Shown here in pieces: positions 12,016 to 25,554 of a stretch of 64,000 nt of DNA. This DNA is from Rhinopomastus cyanomelas (Eukaryota > Chordata > Aves > Bucerotiformes > Rhinopomastidae): assembly GCA_013400115.1 (NCBI GenBank), contig VXBP01003402.1, positions 186,001 to 250,000 on the forward strand, written 5' to 3'. The translations under genes were made by a program, and so were the position numbers. The notes under the pieces were generated by a model. It was not told the DNA's origin. It was given only the letters and a program-made list of their open reading frames with translations, and ran no database searches. How positions within the stretch are numbered: position 1 is the first letter of the stretch; each line of letters begins with the position of its first letter.

Positions 12016-14663
12016 ATGGTTGAAGTTAGCAGAGTCATTTCCCCAGCAGATGGCTGTGATCTCCACTGCCAGAATCCAACCACACTCGAACTCCAGTTCT
12101 CTCACTATGCCCCAGTCCTGCTGAGATGTGTTCTGCCACCTGCACAGGCAAAGCCACCCCACCACCTGCCCTCCAGAGAAGACATTCTGTATGAGAACTG
12201 AACACAAACAATTTGCAAACCACAGTCCCTGAGCATGGGGCAACCAGCTGAGGGCTGCCAAGGTACAGGGTCCCCTGTGCAGGCAGGGCTGAGCCAGCCT
12301 GCGCCATGCAAGTAGAGAAGCAGCAAGCACAGCAGATCTGCATCCCAGGGACATGAGCCACCCTCTACAGGCAACCCTGGCTTTTCTCACTTTTTCTTTT
12401 TTCCTCAGTTTTTCTCAGCTTTTCTTACTTTTGTTCTGCCACTGTTCACCAATCTCACACATGATCCCATCACAGGAGACCAGTGGCTCAACCCCTGCTG
12501 CAAACCGGCTCCACCCAGGCTCCTCACAGTGGTGCCAGCAATGTGCCTCTGTCCCTGCCAGTGCCAAGACAGTGTCTGTGTGCCTCCCCCTGAGCTACAC
12601 TCACCCTTCTGCCTCCTTTGATGGCACCAAGTGTGTTACAGCTCATGGAGAGACACCTAGCAAGTTCTTCAGCGACACATAGCTCCTCCTTGGACCTGGC
12701 AATGTACTTCACAGTCTGGTTGCTCCTCCTGTCCCCAATAGGGCCATGGGCATTTGTTTCAATCCAACTTTCTTCTACCACAGCTGCCTTCTCCCTGTGC
12801 TGATCTGAGAGGTGAGAGCCCAGCCTGGCTCCTCCCAAAACGCTGAGCCCTGGCCCCTGGAAACATCTGCAAGGAAATAGCTGAAGGTATTGAAAGGAGA
12901 GGCAGGAAAAGCTCGGAATTATTTGTTTTTCTAAATGTAATGTCACTAATGTTGTTTGCAGTGTTAAAAATAGAAATCAAAAGAACCTGTCTTTTTCCTG
13001 TTTGCTTTCAGCTCTCACTTTCCTGCCCATCCCTGCATTCTGGGGATCTGCATGAAAATAAACCTGGCAAGACAGATCTCAGCAGCATGCAAAGCAAAGC
13101 CAGATGTGTTTCACCTCAGCTCCAGCCTCCCCAGTAGGGGCAGACCCCACTGTGCAGTGTGGGGAAATCAGGGCTATGAGCCCCCCACCTTGGGCAGCCA
13201 TCCCTGAGGGCTTTGTGCTGTGGTGGGACCCAGCTGCCCTGGCTGCTGCAGACCTGACTGTTCTCTGAGTATCTCTGAGAGGGGGGCCATCCTCCTGCAC
13301 CCCATGTCCTGGCTCCACACACTCTTATTGACTCTCCCAAGTGTTTTAGTGCAATGAGTCAGCTCTGAGCAGCACTGCTGCCTGTTGCAAAACCTTTCTG
13401 CCTACGGCTGGCAGAGCCTTGCTTGCCCCTGGGTCTGGATGTGCTGGATGTGCTACCACAGGAGCCCCGGCAAACCCCTCTGTGCCTACACCTCCTACTC
13501 CAAATGCCTGTGGCTGGGCTTATCCTCCCACCATATGCTGCATGCTCCCATTCCCAGGTCCCTGTCCCAGCCTCCACCATTGTACCAGCTGGATTTTGCT
13601 GCCAGCCCCTCAGCAGCTCATTGGAGAGGAACAGCCATGCTGGGCACCTGCATCACTGAATCCAGAGGCTGCTGGATTCAAACCCACTTTGGCAGCACTG
13701 AGCCACACCTGGGCACTCACAGTCTGAGAGATCAGGATGCAGAAGGCAGCTCCCTGCCCTGTGTGGGGAAAAGAAAAACAGCAGAGCACAGCAAATTGGC
13801 CAGGAGACGGTGTCTGCACAGCAACATCCCTTCACGCAGGCCGTGGTACCGCATATGGGCCAGCACAGCTGCTGCAGGTGCTCAGATGAAAAGCTGGGTA
13901 CTCATTTTTCATCAGAGCAAACTGAGGGGTGCGTGCCTTGGATGGAGGATGCTGCCTGATTTCTAACAGACTCAGCTTGAGGTGCTTTGGGAGAGTCCGT
14001 GCTGGCAGGGGATGAGAGGCTGGCGTGTGTATAGATGGACCGCAGCACACAAAACGCTGCATTGTAGTGCAGCTGCCTGAAATGTGACGCGGCCGGGCGC
14101 TGGGTGGATGAATGGGTCCTCTGGCCTGGTTTGCACTCCTTTGCCCTCCCTGGTCCCTTCTCAAGGCAGTGAATAGGGTGAGTGAGCAGTCTCAGGCTGT
14201 CAGTCTTGTTCTTGGAAAGCCACAAGGCAGAACAGTGCAGGATGAAAGCAGGGCTGGCACCGGGCTGGCAGATCAGCAGCAGTCTGTGGCTGTGTCAAGC
14301 AACTGGCTCTGCTGTGCCACAAGTGCCACCCTGTGTGCAGCATCCTTCAAGAGGCTGGTCTTCGCAAGGATTGGTTTTCCATTGGGTGAAAACTGCCCAG
14401 GCTGACTTCAGGTTGTTCTTCAAAAGACTATAGTTAGCTGGAAATTAGCAGTTTAAAATATCATTAGGCTATCCTGAGCCACTGTCTGGGCCACTTTTGT
14501 GTTGCAGACCCAGTGTCAGCCCACATGGGAGCCTGGCACAGTGTGATTTAGAAACACCTCCACAAGAAGCTTCCCCAAGTTTCCTTCTCCCCTTTAGCTG
14601 TTTTCCTGACCCTGATACAGACTGGTACGCAGTTAATCTCTGCTGCAGTTTTTCAGCTGCCTC

Positions 14664-14862
14664 TTTAGATTAGACATTAGGAAAAAATTGTTCCCTGACA
14701 GAGGAACAGGTTGCCCAGGGAAAGGGGGTAGTCACTGTCCCTGGAGAGGTTCAAAAGATCAGCAGATGTAGCCCTGGGGGACAGGATTTAGTGGGCAGGG
14801 TAGGGTTGGGTTGATAGTTGCACTGGATGATCTTGAAAGTCTTTTCCAATGACTCTATGAGT
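14664..14862 (+). mobile_element. CR1 LINE 3' end fragment
   Basis: Plus orientation: ACATTAGGAAAAAATTGTTC, then GTCACTGTCCCTGGAGAGGT, ending with TTGGATGATCTTGAAAGTCTT-like sequence and GACTCTATGA. Diverged, older copy. Confidence 0.82.
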
Positions 14863-15209
14863 CCCTGCCAGGCAGATCTCTGCTGTGTCAGCAACCGCTT
14901 AGGTCTTCCAGCAGGATCCAAAGGGGCCATTGATTTGCAGAGTGTGACCTGGGCTGGTGGATCATGCTGCTAACAGGACATCCCTGCCAACGGGGTTTTG
15001 TCGGGGCTGGCTGACTGTGGCCTATCTGGCCACCAAACCTGTGGTGAGAACGGGATCCTGACTGTGCTTGCAGATCAGCCTGTCAGGGTGTGAACTGGGC
15101 CCAAAGCAGAACCTTAGCAGAGGATGAACACAGCCTTGGGGACTGACATCCATTCCTGCGAGCTGTCCCCTGCCTAGAACTGCTTGGCCACCCTATAACA
15201 GACAGTGGG

Positions 15210-15602
15210 GTGACTGCCACGCATTTACAGACAGGAGCTGAAGCCTGGCGAACGCCCTTGCCGTGCCCTCCACCCCCCACGCTGCTGAGCTGCGGGATCT
15301 CCCATCCACATCCGCTCCGCGTGGAGTGGGTGGGGAACGGGGCCCTCGGGAAGGCCTCCAGCCATGGCTCGTCTGTTCAGAGCCCCATCTCCCTTCCCCC
15401 AGCCAGGCCTAACATGAACTGCAGGTCCCCAGGGTGGGGGCTCACACTGAAACGGTCCCAGGGCTCCCGGTACCGCGGCCGCACCCGCAGCCTGGGACGG
15501 GGGCGGTGCTGCAGCCCTGCAGCCCCCGCTCTCGCATCAGCTCCCGGGCTCTGTCTCCCTCTCGTGGTCGCTCCTCTCGGGCTCTGCCGGATGCGGGGCT
15601 GA
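15210..15602. promoter_or_regulatory. Orphan CpG-rich island
   Basis: A GC-rich block with about 27 CpG dinucleotides by hand count in roughly 370 bp. That gives an observed/expected ratio of about 0.7, above the usual 0.6 cutoff. It includes CCGCGGCCGCACCCGC near 15475-15490 and is cut off sharply by a CR1 at 15603. It lies about 13 kb from CCN5 exon 1 and 10 kb from ADA exon 1, so it belongs to neither promoter. It could be an unannotated promoter, for example of a lncRNA. Counts were made by hand. Confidence 0.5.
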
Positions 15603-16290
15603 CTCATAGAATCGTTGGGCTGGAAGGGACCTCCAAAGGTCATCCGGTCTAACCCCCTACACCAAGAAGGGCCATCACTCACCAGACCAGATTGCCCAGA
15701 GCCCCATCCAGCCTGACCTTGAATGGCTCCAGGGATGGAGCTGCCACCACCTCTCTGGGCAGCCTGTTCTGGGGATCCCCCACCCTCAGATTCAAGAACT
15801 ATTTCCTCAATCTTTTTGAACTTCAAACCATGTCCTCTTGTCCTATTGTTCCCTGCCCTGTGAATAGTCTTCCCCAGTCTTCTGACAGCCCCTTTCAGGG
15901 GTTGGAACATCACTATCAGGTCCCTCCAGAACCTTCTCCAGGCTGAACAACCCCAGCTCTCTCAGCCTGTCCCCACAGCAGAGGAGCTCCAGCCCTCTGA
16001 GCGTTTTTGTGGCCTCCTCTGAACCTGTTCCAACAGCTTCTCATCCTTCTTGTGTTGGGGGCTCCAGAGGTAGATGCAGGACTTCAGGTGAGGTCTCACC
16101 AGGGCAGAGCAGAGGGGCAGAATCCCCTCTCTTGATCTACTGGCCACACTTCTTTTGATGCAGCCCAGGATGCAGTTTGCTTTCTGGGATGCAGTTGCAC
16201 ACTGGTGGGTCCTGTTCAGGTTTTCACCCACTAATATCCTCATCTTTTTTCCAGAGGACTGCCCTCCAGCAGGTCTTCCCCTAGTCTGTA
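15603..16290 (-). mobile_element. CR1 LINE 3' fragment
   Basis: Begins TCATAGAATCGTTGGGCTGG and runs through the LVRPHL coding block and the VASRSREGILPLCSALVRPH region on the minus strand. The open frame at 15962-16531 is largely ORF2 remnant. Confidence 0.9.
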
Positions 16291-19200
16291 CAGAACAACA
16301 TCCCCACATCTCCCTCCTCCAGCACCCCTGGTCCAGCACTTTCCCACCTAGTGCCTCTGGAATGCTTGAGTGCCCCCAGCACCCTCCGATGTGCTTCCTT
16401 GCTGGGTGCCCACCAGCGCTTATGAGGGTGACCACTGTGTTTTGGGGGTTCACACTCTGCCTGGGGTCTGAGGTGAGGGCAAGCCAAGTGGATTGGCAGA
16501 CAGAGCCTGTTCCTTCTTTGCTCAGCACCATTCTGGATATTTTCCTTCTGCTTTTGTGTGAAGCTTTTCTACTGCCACTGGGGAAAAACTTTCATAGCCA
16601 GACTTGCCTCATGCCTGGGGAATGAGTAGAAGTGAAGCCAACTGCACCAGAGACATCTGTCTAAAAACTGAAGCTGTTTTCTTCCCAATAATCTGTTTTC
16701 AATTTATCCTGCAGCCCCTGACGCCAAGAGCTGAACAAAACAAGCGCTCCAGGAGATCCTACAGAATATTAATGTGGTCAGGGACCTGGATTAGGTATAT
16801 TAAAGCATCTCCAGGAATTTCCAACTTGACAGCAGTTTCTTTTCCAACAGAATTTTCTTGCTGGAGCAGGAGGCTGTGCCCAGCCTGCCCTAAGGCTAGC
16901 AGTCACCTTTGGCTGGGGCAGCCGCCAGGCAGCCCCCTGGATACCCCAGCAGCACCATCCCTGCTGGCAGTCAGCACTAGGGAGATGGGTGGGAGCACTG
17001 GGCTGTTCCTTTCCTTCCTCTGCCGCTTCTCCCCTTCACCTGCTTTTCTCTCTTCCTGCTACTTGTGTTTTTAACAGCACCCAGTGCAATGCCCCCTCAT
17101 GTTGGTACGGCTGGCAGTGGTCTGCAAACCCACACCCACAGTGACGAGTGAATTGGGACGAGGAGCTGCTTGAGAATGCTGTGACCCTCCATCTGATACA
17201 AGCCAAAGCCTCACTGGCACTGCAGGGTGGGTGATCTGGGCATCCAGGGATGGCAGCCTTGAGCTGGGACAGGGAGGATGAATTAAGTTACTACTCAGCT
17301 CTCCAGATCCTCTGGGCATGAAAATAGCTCCTATGTCATTCCAACCTACCTACATGCAGCATGGAGCAGGAGTGGACTAATATCAGCACCAAATCCTGCT
17401 CTCTGCCATCTTTAGGAGCTCTACAGGTTCTGCTGTGCCCTGAGTCAGGATGGTAGAGGGATGGAGGTGATCACCCAGCTTTGCTTTGCAGGATGTGACA
17501 CTGCAGGTGTAAGAGAGAGCGCTAAAGGGCCTTAATGGTCCTTAGCAGCCTTACCTGGCCCCACACTTATGAGCCCACCAACACTATTTAAGCTCAGCTC
17601 AGGGCATCAGGCACTTCCTAAGCTGTGTGGGTGCAGTGCCTGGCTATGGGGCCCTTAGTTTTGACCTCAAACTGCAGACTGTCTTTCTTGCTTGGAGTCA
17701 GCCATGCCTCATTGCTCCAGTACTCCTGAATCTGGATCCCAGCCCTGATAGGATCCCGAGCCTGACTTTCTGCCTTGGCTTCATTACTGGGATGCTGCCC
17801 TAGTGTCTGTGATCTTGGTTGGACCTGGCTATAACATGCAGGTCTGTGCTTTTCCTCTTGCTGGCCCAACACTTGGATTTGGGTATGGATCAGAGTGTTT
17901 AGCCTGGGCTGGGGTGGAGATGAAGTTATGAGAGAACAAGGGTCCTAGTCCATCAGCTCTGGCACTGGTCTGCAGGGGATGGTGTGTTTCCTTCTGATGC
18001 TGAAGACCCCCTACAGGCAGCACTTCCCTATGTGTGACCTGTCCCATGCAGCAGCTCCAGCAGCCTCACTCTAGCCCCAGTCCCACCCCAAATGACTGTG
18101 GTGAGTGGCTGAGAGCTGTTCAAAACCCCTGAAGGAGCACAAAGTTGATCGTGGGGATCCCTGGGAACAAAAAACTGCCACCACAGTCTTCAGAAAGTGG
18201 TGCCCTATGGAGAGGTGAGATGCGGCAGTGGGTTCAGCAGAAACTGGGATCTCCCAAATAAATCCCTTGGGCCCTGCTTGCCCTGGGCTGGGGAGCAGGG
18301 CTGGGGTGGTTGGTGTTGTCCTCTGTGACAGCCCTTGTTGTGAGCTCTGCCCGTGATGGTGGAAACAGGCTCAGGGGGGCAATGTTAGGATGTTGCTTGC
18401 TGCTCCCCAGTCCCAACCAAAGGCAAAACCCTTCTCCCTGCCTATCAGGTTCTGCCATAGCAGTGAAGATGGAGGGGCACAGGGTGCTGCTGGAGGTGTA
18501 GCATCACAGCCCTCCTGAGAAAAGATGTCCTTGGCTTCTCTCTGTCCTGCAGTGGCCTGGGGGGCAGTGCCTGGCCAAGCCTGTAATCCCATTACGTGCT
18601 TATGATGGGGGCTGAAGGCAGCTCAGTTCCCCAGGGCACACGTGCAGCCAGAGCTGGGCACAGAGTCTGCTCTGGGGCTGGAGAGGCTCGTTCCTGCTGC
18701 ACCCAGCTGTCAGGTGTCTGTACTCCAACCAAAGGGTTAATCTGGGATCCTGGTCTGCTCCAATGACAGTGACTCTACAGCTTTTAAACAGTTCTTGGCT
18801 GTGGGACAGGGTGGGAAACGGCACCCAGCTCCTTCAGGGCTGAAATTGCCTGTGAAAGTGGGAATCTGCATGATAGGAGGAAGATACAGGGCAGCACCTT
18901 GGGTCTGAGGATGCAGAGCTTTGCAGACATGTAAAGCCACACAAGCCTTGGCTACCTGGGCCCTGCCTTGCAAAGATAAAATCCAAAGTGTCAGCCCACG
19001 TCTTCCTGGTCCGTGTTCAAAACATGGATTTGAACAGAGACATGAGTTAACTGGCTGGAGCTGGGCTTAGACTGAGCCTCGCAGCTGAGCCTGTTGCTCT
19101 ACTCAGTGACCTCCTCAGAGCAGGGCAGCCCGACCCCTGTGGAATTTCCTCGAGTGAAATGCTGCACCAACAGCTACGTGGGCAGTTGTACGTGGGTCTT

Positions 19201-21849
19201 TCCTCTGCTCCTCCCTGGCAGGTCCCAGTGCAACTGGCCTGCACTGCTCGCTTGTGGTTTATCCAGTTCTGCAGAACTATGGTAGATCTGAGAGCGGCCT
19301 TGGGATGGTCTGCCAGCCCCAGTTTGGAAACTCTCTTGCTGCTCCTGTGAGCTCTGCCTTTTAGGATGGTGCTAAAAGTCCTCAAGAGAATTGTGTTCTA
19401 CTGGTCTGGGTGGACTCCAGGGCAAGCCTTGGTCTCTGGAGCATGGTGTCTGCAAGGAGGGCAGTGACCTCAACAAGCAAGAAAGGCCTAATTCCCACTG
19501 TCCTCACAGGGTGCATCCTCCTCCTGCAAAATGGTGGGGACAGTTCCTCTTGGCTCCTCTGAGCAGCTTGGCTCAGGGCGGCAGAGCTGCAGGCAGTGCC
19601 AAGCCCCAGCGTGGCTACACTCAGTGCTGTAAGTAGGTAACCCATATGTTTATGTAAAGAACAACACAGGAATGTGTCCCCACCCCCTTATTGCTGGGAA
19701 TCAGCCTGAGCTGCACTGGGACCTGCCCCAGCATGATATAGGGACACACTGGGACCTGCTGGAGCGTGTCTATCTGACTTGCATCCCACTCCTGTCTCCA
19801 GATTTCTCCTTTGTGAAAACTGATACCATGGCGGGTGTGCCGTGGCTGGGCTGCCCCTGTGCAGGCACTGGGAGGGTCTCCTGTCCCACTTGGTGGAGTT
19901 TGCAGGGCACTGACCCAGACAGGTGGGCAGGTGGCTCCAGTCCTGCAGGTAGCACCAGGTACAGTAATTCCCAACAGCAAAGCCTTCCTCCAGTGTGTGA
20001 GACAACATCCGCTGTGGTGAAGGTGGGTTTCTTCCACTGTGCTTGGCCAGGGAAACCTTGTGTTTGCCCCCTGTCTCCTGGCCTCCTCAGGATGGTCTTT
20101 GCTGATAATGAGTTGGCCTTAACCTGGGAAGAGGTCACATCCCAGTTGGTTTTCTGACTTAGCTGCTGCACCTGGTTGAGATTTTTCTTGTCTCCTCTTG
20201 GCAGTGCTGGCACAAGAGGGACAGGGACAGGTAATTCCAGAGGATGGAGTCTACTCCTTTCCCACAGGAGAAATCAAAGGGCAAACAGAGCCCAAGGGCT
20301 CAGAAGGAAACAAGCTGTCTGCACTTCATCTCCACTGCACAGGGAGGTGAACCCAGATTAACTTTATGGTGACATTAGCTTTGTCCTTGAACTTGCATAG
20401 TTGACTTTAATATTGTGAACCTGGCTGTCGAAGTGGGCAGGGCACGGGAGGAAGGGTGGTTCATCTGCCAAGGCAAAGCTGCTGGGACCATGTGCTCCTT
20501 TTGCCTGCGGGCATCAGCTCCAACTGCACTCTGGGATGGGATGAGCTGGGTGAGAGTGATGCTGCCTGTATCCTTGGATAACCCACAGCTTCCAGAATGG
20601 GCCTTGGAGGCATCTCCAGGTCTGAAACACTCCCAGACCTAGACAGCTGTTCTTCTGCACAGCCCAGAGCTCTGTGTTTCTCTGCCTTGTCTCTGCTGTG
20701 TCACATTCAAACGGTGCTGCAACCGTGTCACGTGGGCTCCAGGGCAGCCTGGTTTCCCCCTTAGCTCAGTTTAAGCATCACTTCTAGTCCCAGAGATGAT
20801 CAGAAGAAGTTGAAATACATTAACACGGCCTGGTGCTCAGTGTTAATTGGTCTTCCCTGTTACTGTCTTAATCGGGTTAGGGGATCCGTGAGGGGATCAT
20901 TGCAGCTGGCTTGCAGCAGCCCACGTGGCTCTGCCAGTGGATGCATCCTGAGATGTGTCTGTGCTGGGCGCATTGTGCTCTGCTGGGTGGGTGTTTGTGT
21001 GGCTCAATAATGCCCTGAAATGGGAAAATGCCACCTGTTCCTAGGAGAGTCCCATCTGCACCCTAGGGTACATCTCAGTGGTTTCCACTGTGGGGGTCAA
21101 TAGGTTCTGTTCTCAGGTTAGTACTGTGCCAAATGGTGCAGCAGGAGCTGTGGGCAGTGTTGGGCAAGCTCTGCCCAGCAGCAGGTCTCAGATGCACCCT
21201 GGTAGCCCTCAGCCTTCTGAGCAGCTGCTCAGTGGCACCCTGTGGTTCTTGTGCTTTTGGGCCTGCAGTTGCATGAATATCTTTAAGAAGAGCCTGTCAC
21301 CCACTGCCTGCTGGAGGAAAGGCAGCCTAGGGCTGTGGTGCAGTGCTGGACCTGCTTCTGCTTTCTGAGGCCACTGCTGGATCTACTTCCAGCTCCTTTG
21401 AGAGCAGAGGGAAAATAAAGTTCCTGTGGAGAGCAGGGTGGCTCCTCAGCTGCATTTTTCCCTTTGCCATTGACCGCAGGGTCCCATGAACCCCAGCAGG
21501 AACCAAGCAGGTCGCAGCTGAGTTCCCACCAGTGACTCCAGCGTGGGGGACTGGTGATGGCTCTCCCCAGGGCAAGGGTTTGCTCTGCCCTGCAGGGAAG
21601 CTGTAGAAGTTCAATGGGAAATGCTGAGATAAGTTAGAGCTTTGTCTCAAAAACAAAAATTTTGCAAAAGCAGTGGATGTTTTGGGGCTGGAAGTGCCTA
21701 CCTTTGCAGAACCCACCAGTATAGGGTATGTCACATTTCAGTGTGACAGCAGCATTTCTTTCACTGGTAGAATGAATGAATTGAATGACTTTTTGCCTCC
21801 TTAGCTACTTAAAATGAGAGGTACTGTGGCATTCTTGGGTGTCTGGTGA

Positions 21850-21960
21850 AAAACCCCAAACAAACAATTAAAAAACCAAATCAGAAAAGTTTTTGTGTTG
21901 GTGGTTTTTTTGTTTTGGGGTTGTTGTTTTGGTTTGGGTTTTTTTTTGTTGTGGAGATGG
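21850..21960. repeat. Low-complexity A/C-rich then T/G-rich block
   Basis: AACCCCAAACAAACAATTAA-type sequence on the left is followed within about 30 bp by long T and G runs (GTTTTGGGGTTGTTGTTTTG). The halves are roughly complementary, so an imperfect AT-rich hairpin is possible. Confidence 0.6.
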
Positions 21961-22421
21961 GATTTAAATCTCAGCCCAGCATACTCACACTTTTTTACTG
22001 GAAAGCTGTTTGCAGGTGTCAACAGCCCTGACACAGCTGGTATTCAGCTGTGGGGGTAAGAGAAAATGAGCAGGTTTAAATATAGCTCCTGGGAAACAAG
22101 CTTTGCAATAGCTTCCAAGGTTGATTTTACCCCTACTCTGCTGCTTGAGATTTTCCAAAAATACTAAAGATAAACAGTCAACTGCAGGCACTGGGGTTGC
22201 AGCAGGCTGTGCAGAGGAGCAGTTGTTTTCTCCAGGAATGGCCTCGGGCCATTCTTGTGGTGCCTTGTACTCAGCCAGGTCACCTTGAGCATGAGATGTG
22301 TCCCTGTCCCTCTCACTTTCCCTGCTAACCTTTGGTGGCCTCCATGTGTGGCAGTGCAGCCCAGGGTGCCTCTTGCAGCCCTGTTACTGAGTGCAGTAAT
22401 ACCTCGTTCCTGTAGCTGCTT

Positions 22422-22755
22422 ATCATAGGATCATAGGACGTTAGGGGTTGGAAGGGACCCAAGAGATCATCAAGTCCAACCCCCCTGCCGGAGCAGGACA
22501 AAACTATCTAACACAGATCACAGAGGAACACATCCAGGCAGCCTTGAAAGTCCCCAGAGAAGGAGACTCCACCACCTCCCTGGGGAGTCTGTTCCAGTGC
22601 TCTGTGACCCTCACAGCAAAGAAGTTCCCCCTTGTGTTGAGGCGGAACCTCCTCTGCTGCAACTTACAGCCATTGCTCCTTGTCCTATCACAGGGAGCAA
22701 GTGAAAAGAGCCTGTTCCCCCCCTCCTGGCCAGCCTTCAGGTACTTATAAACATT
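22422..22755 (-). mobile_element. CR1 LINE 3' fragment
   Basis: ATCATAGGATCATAGGACGT, then GGGTTGGAAGGGACCCAAGA, GGAGACTCCACCACCTCCCT and CCTTGTCCTATCACAGGGAG; CR1 tail in reverse orientation. Confidence 0.9.
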
Positions 22756-24641
22756 TTAGATGTGCATCCTCCTTCCTGTGTGCCCGGGGCTGTCTCTCCT
22801 CCTCTTCCCAAGCCTGCAGGGCAGTTACATCATTGAGCAAAACCATATCGGTGCTCTTTATGACCATGTTTCCCCCTGCCAGCTGTGTGCTGCCAGCAAA
22901 GGCTCTGGGGACACCTGCTGTGCTGAGGGTATGGAGAGGTTTGGTCTTTTCTCCACTTCAACAGTAATGTTCCTCAAAGCTGAACCTAGCACAGAGTTGT
23001 TTGGATTTACCAGTGACTCCAAGGCATGACCAAAATGGGAGGAAGAATTTCTTTCAAATGCCCAACCCCAAAACAGTTGGGCAGCTGTGGGGTCACCATT
23101 CCTGGAGGTAACTAAATGACATGGACCTGATGCTTAGGGACATTGTTTAGGGGTGACCCGGCGGTGTTATGTCAAATGTTCGACCTGATCTTAAAAGTTG
23201 CTTCCACCCAAAGAGATTCTGTTAAGGAAAATCAAATGAGGTTTGAAGTGTTTGGCTCACATAAAAAATCTGGACAAGGATTTGAGTGGAACATAGGTCC
23301 TTATCTGTGTCCCTCCAGCTGCGAAGTCACCATCGACCATTAAGTAACAGGCTTGTTCTCCTTTAGCCTTCTGGCTACAGGGAGGTGTGGTGTTCTGCAG
23401 GGAAAGACATTCATTGACTCTAATCAGCGCAGCACTGTAACCACCTGGTTAAGCCAGTAGTAAAGATGGATCAAGCAGAGCAGGGCCAGGTCAGTTAAAG
23501 TCACTCCAAGCCTGATTGCTACAGCTCTGCAAAGCAATTGTGTGCAATGACTGTGCTGTGCGATCCTGGTGTTGACACTTATGGAAAGGGCTGTGTCTGC
23601 AGCACTCATGCCTTTGCTAAGCAAAAAAAGTCCATCAAAAAAACCCCTTACTGCTCCATTCCCAGTCAATGGGGCCAGTTCAGCTCCAGTGACCTTTTGC
23701 TGACCTTTGCTAACAATTCTTCTCCCAGCAGAAAATCACCTACATGCTGTTTTTTACCTGGTAATTTCTTTGAATCTCAAGTGAGAGCTCTAAGTGTCTT
23801 CTGTCCTCTTGGTGTAGATGACACAGTGAGCAAGGCTGTGCCTGACAAAAGACCATTAAGAAGCACAGTGTCCTCGCACTGGAACCATTTATGCTACAGA
23901 TGCTCTGAACCATAAGTCAGACCTCAAATACTTGATGCTGTGAGTTGTTCTGTAGGCAAAACACAATTTTTTCAAGTGGCTGCTAAAAGAGCCCATGATG
24001 TGGAGGTGAAATGGTCCACATGAGCCAGAGACAGCTTCACACCCAGTTTGTGTGCTAGTTTGCACACTCACGCGCTTTACTTCTGCCCACATTCACCATG
24101 CACAACCATATGGGTGCAGTCAGGGCATCTCTGAAAGGTGGCACTTCGTAAGGGAGGGCATGCTGATGTGACCTTTCATCCCTAGTCAAGCCCTGTGTTT
24201 TTCCCGTGGGCTCTCTGCCCTGCATGTACCCAAATGACCTTGGGATTACAGCTGAAAAACTGCTGGTTGCTCAGTGCCTAGTTGGTTTTGGGGCAGAAAT
24301 TCCATCATCATTCTCACGGCAAAGTTGGGGAGGAGTGACAAGGGCTGCTGGTGACATTTCTGCCGGTGACAGCAGTGAGTCTGTTGCATGTCCTGCTGCC
24401 ACTAATCAGTGCTAGCACGAGTCTGCAGCCCCCATTCTCAGGGTTGCTCATTCCCTCGGGCTGTTTCATGGCACCATGCTGGGGTGGCAGCCTGTGACTG
24501 CAGAGCTAGGAACGTGCCCAGCCCTCCCCATCCACGTAGCTAATCCTCTGCTGCTGGCTTTCACAGTGTCCCTGTTGTGTAAACACAACTAGGGAAGGGG
24601 ATGGGGAAACTTTGTTTTGGACCCATTTTAGGTAGGATTCA

Positions 24642-24868
24642 GATTGCAGAATGATTGAGGCTGGAAAAGCCCTCTGAGCTCATCCAGCCCAGCCTGTGAC
24701 CTAACCTCACCACATCAGCCAGGCCAGGGCTTTAAGGACCACAGCCAGTCTGTCCTTAACACCTCCAGGGATGAGGACTCTACCACTGCCCTGGGCAGTC
24801 CATTCCAGGGTCTGATCACTGTTTCTGCAAGGAAGGGCTTCCTAACATCCAACCTAACACTCCTACAG
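24642..24868 (-). mobile_element. CR1 LINE 3' fragment
   Basis: GCAGAATGATTGAGGCTGGA through CCTCCAGGGATGAGGACTCT to AGGGCTTCCTAACATCCAAC. Same subfamily as the 7551 copy; tail degraded. Confidence 0.85.
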
Positions 24869-25554
24869 CCCCAAGTGCTTTCCCTACCTACACAGCAGCG
24901 CAAGTGCTGATGGTATTTTATATTGATATAGTGATGTTAATCTGCTAGGCTTCATGCAGAAAGGACCTGTGGACTGGGTACAGCCTCACCTGGGCGAGTG
25001 AACTTCTGTCGTGCAGACCTGAGCTGTGGCCCCATCTCTGCAGTGATTTTGCAAACATGAGCTGCCTCCGCAGTGCCCTCCGGGCAGCCTGGATCTCATC
25101 TCACACAGAGCTGAGCCAGGCCCCCATGGATGCTCCTCACAGCTCAGTCTGGGGAGTGGCTCCATGTTGCAGATTGGCCTTTAGCTAAATGGGTGCAACC
25201 CTGTGAGTGCTTCCAGTTTGGAGCGGCTGAGAGCTGGGCTGTCTTCAGTGGCCGTACTCATGGTGAGGGGAAGACGTTCTGTCCCTTTGTCCCTCAGCTG
25301 CCATGGGCATCACCTATGGGAGAGGAAGGCCGGAGGCAGAGAAGCAGTGCAAAATATGGCCAGGTCACTCAAACTAAGAGACGAAAGGCCGAGTGTGAGG
25401 CTACTGAGCTGCAAGCAGGTGTCTGATGGACCAAACACGTCCAAAAGCTTTCGGACCATGCCAATGCGGCAGAGAGCAGCAGCCTGGTGAGCAGGGCTGA
25501 GGGATGACCGTGCCTAAGCGGAAAAATTAGGTCCTTTTTAGGTTAAAACGAAAT

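Larger units (their letters stand above)
2461..25554. other. CCN5-ADA intergenic spacer
   Basis: About 23 kb between the two divergent promoters. It holds the CR1 copies listed separately, a polypyrimidine run near 2495-2525, low-complexity A/C then T/G sequence at about 21850-21960, and an orphan CpG-rich island at about 15.21-15.60 kb. The AT-rich part at about 6930-7440 is repeat-free. From about 16.3 to 22.4 kb I recognised no CR1. No open frame in the spacer resembles a known protein or has convincing exon structure. Unannotated lncRNA exons cannot be excluded by reading. Confidence 0.55.

Noticed and set aside
13385..13966. 193-codon plus-strand open frame
   Set aside because: No domain, no splice context, composition like the GC-rich spacer around it.
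15377..15913. 178-codon minus-strand open frame over the CpG island
   Set aside because: Half CR1, half GC-rich DNA where stops are rare; no recognised domain.
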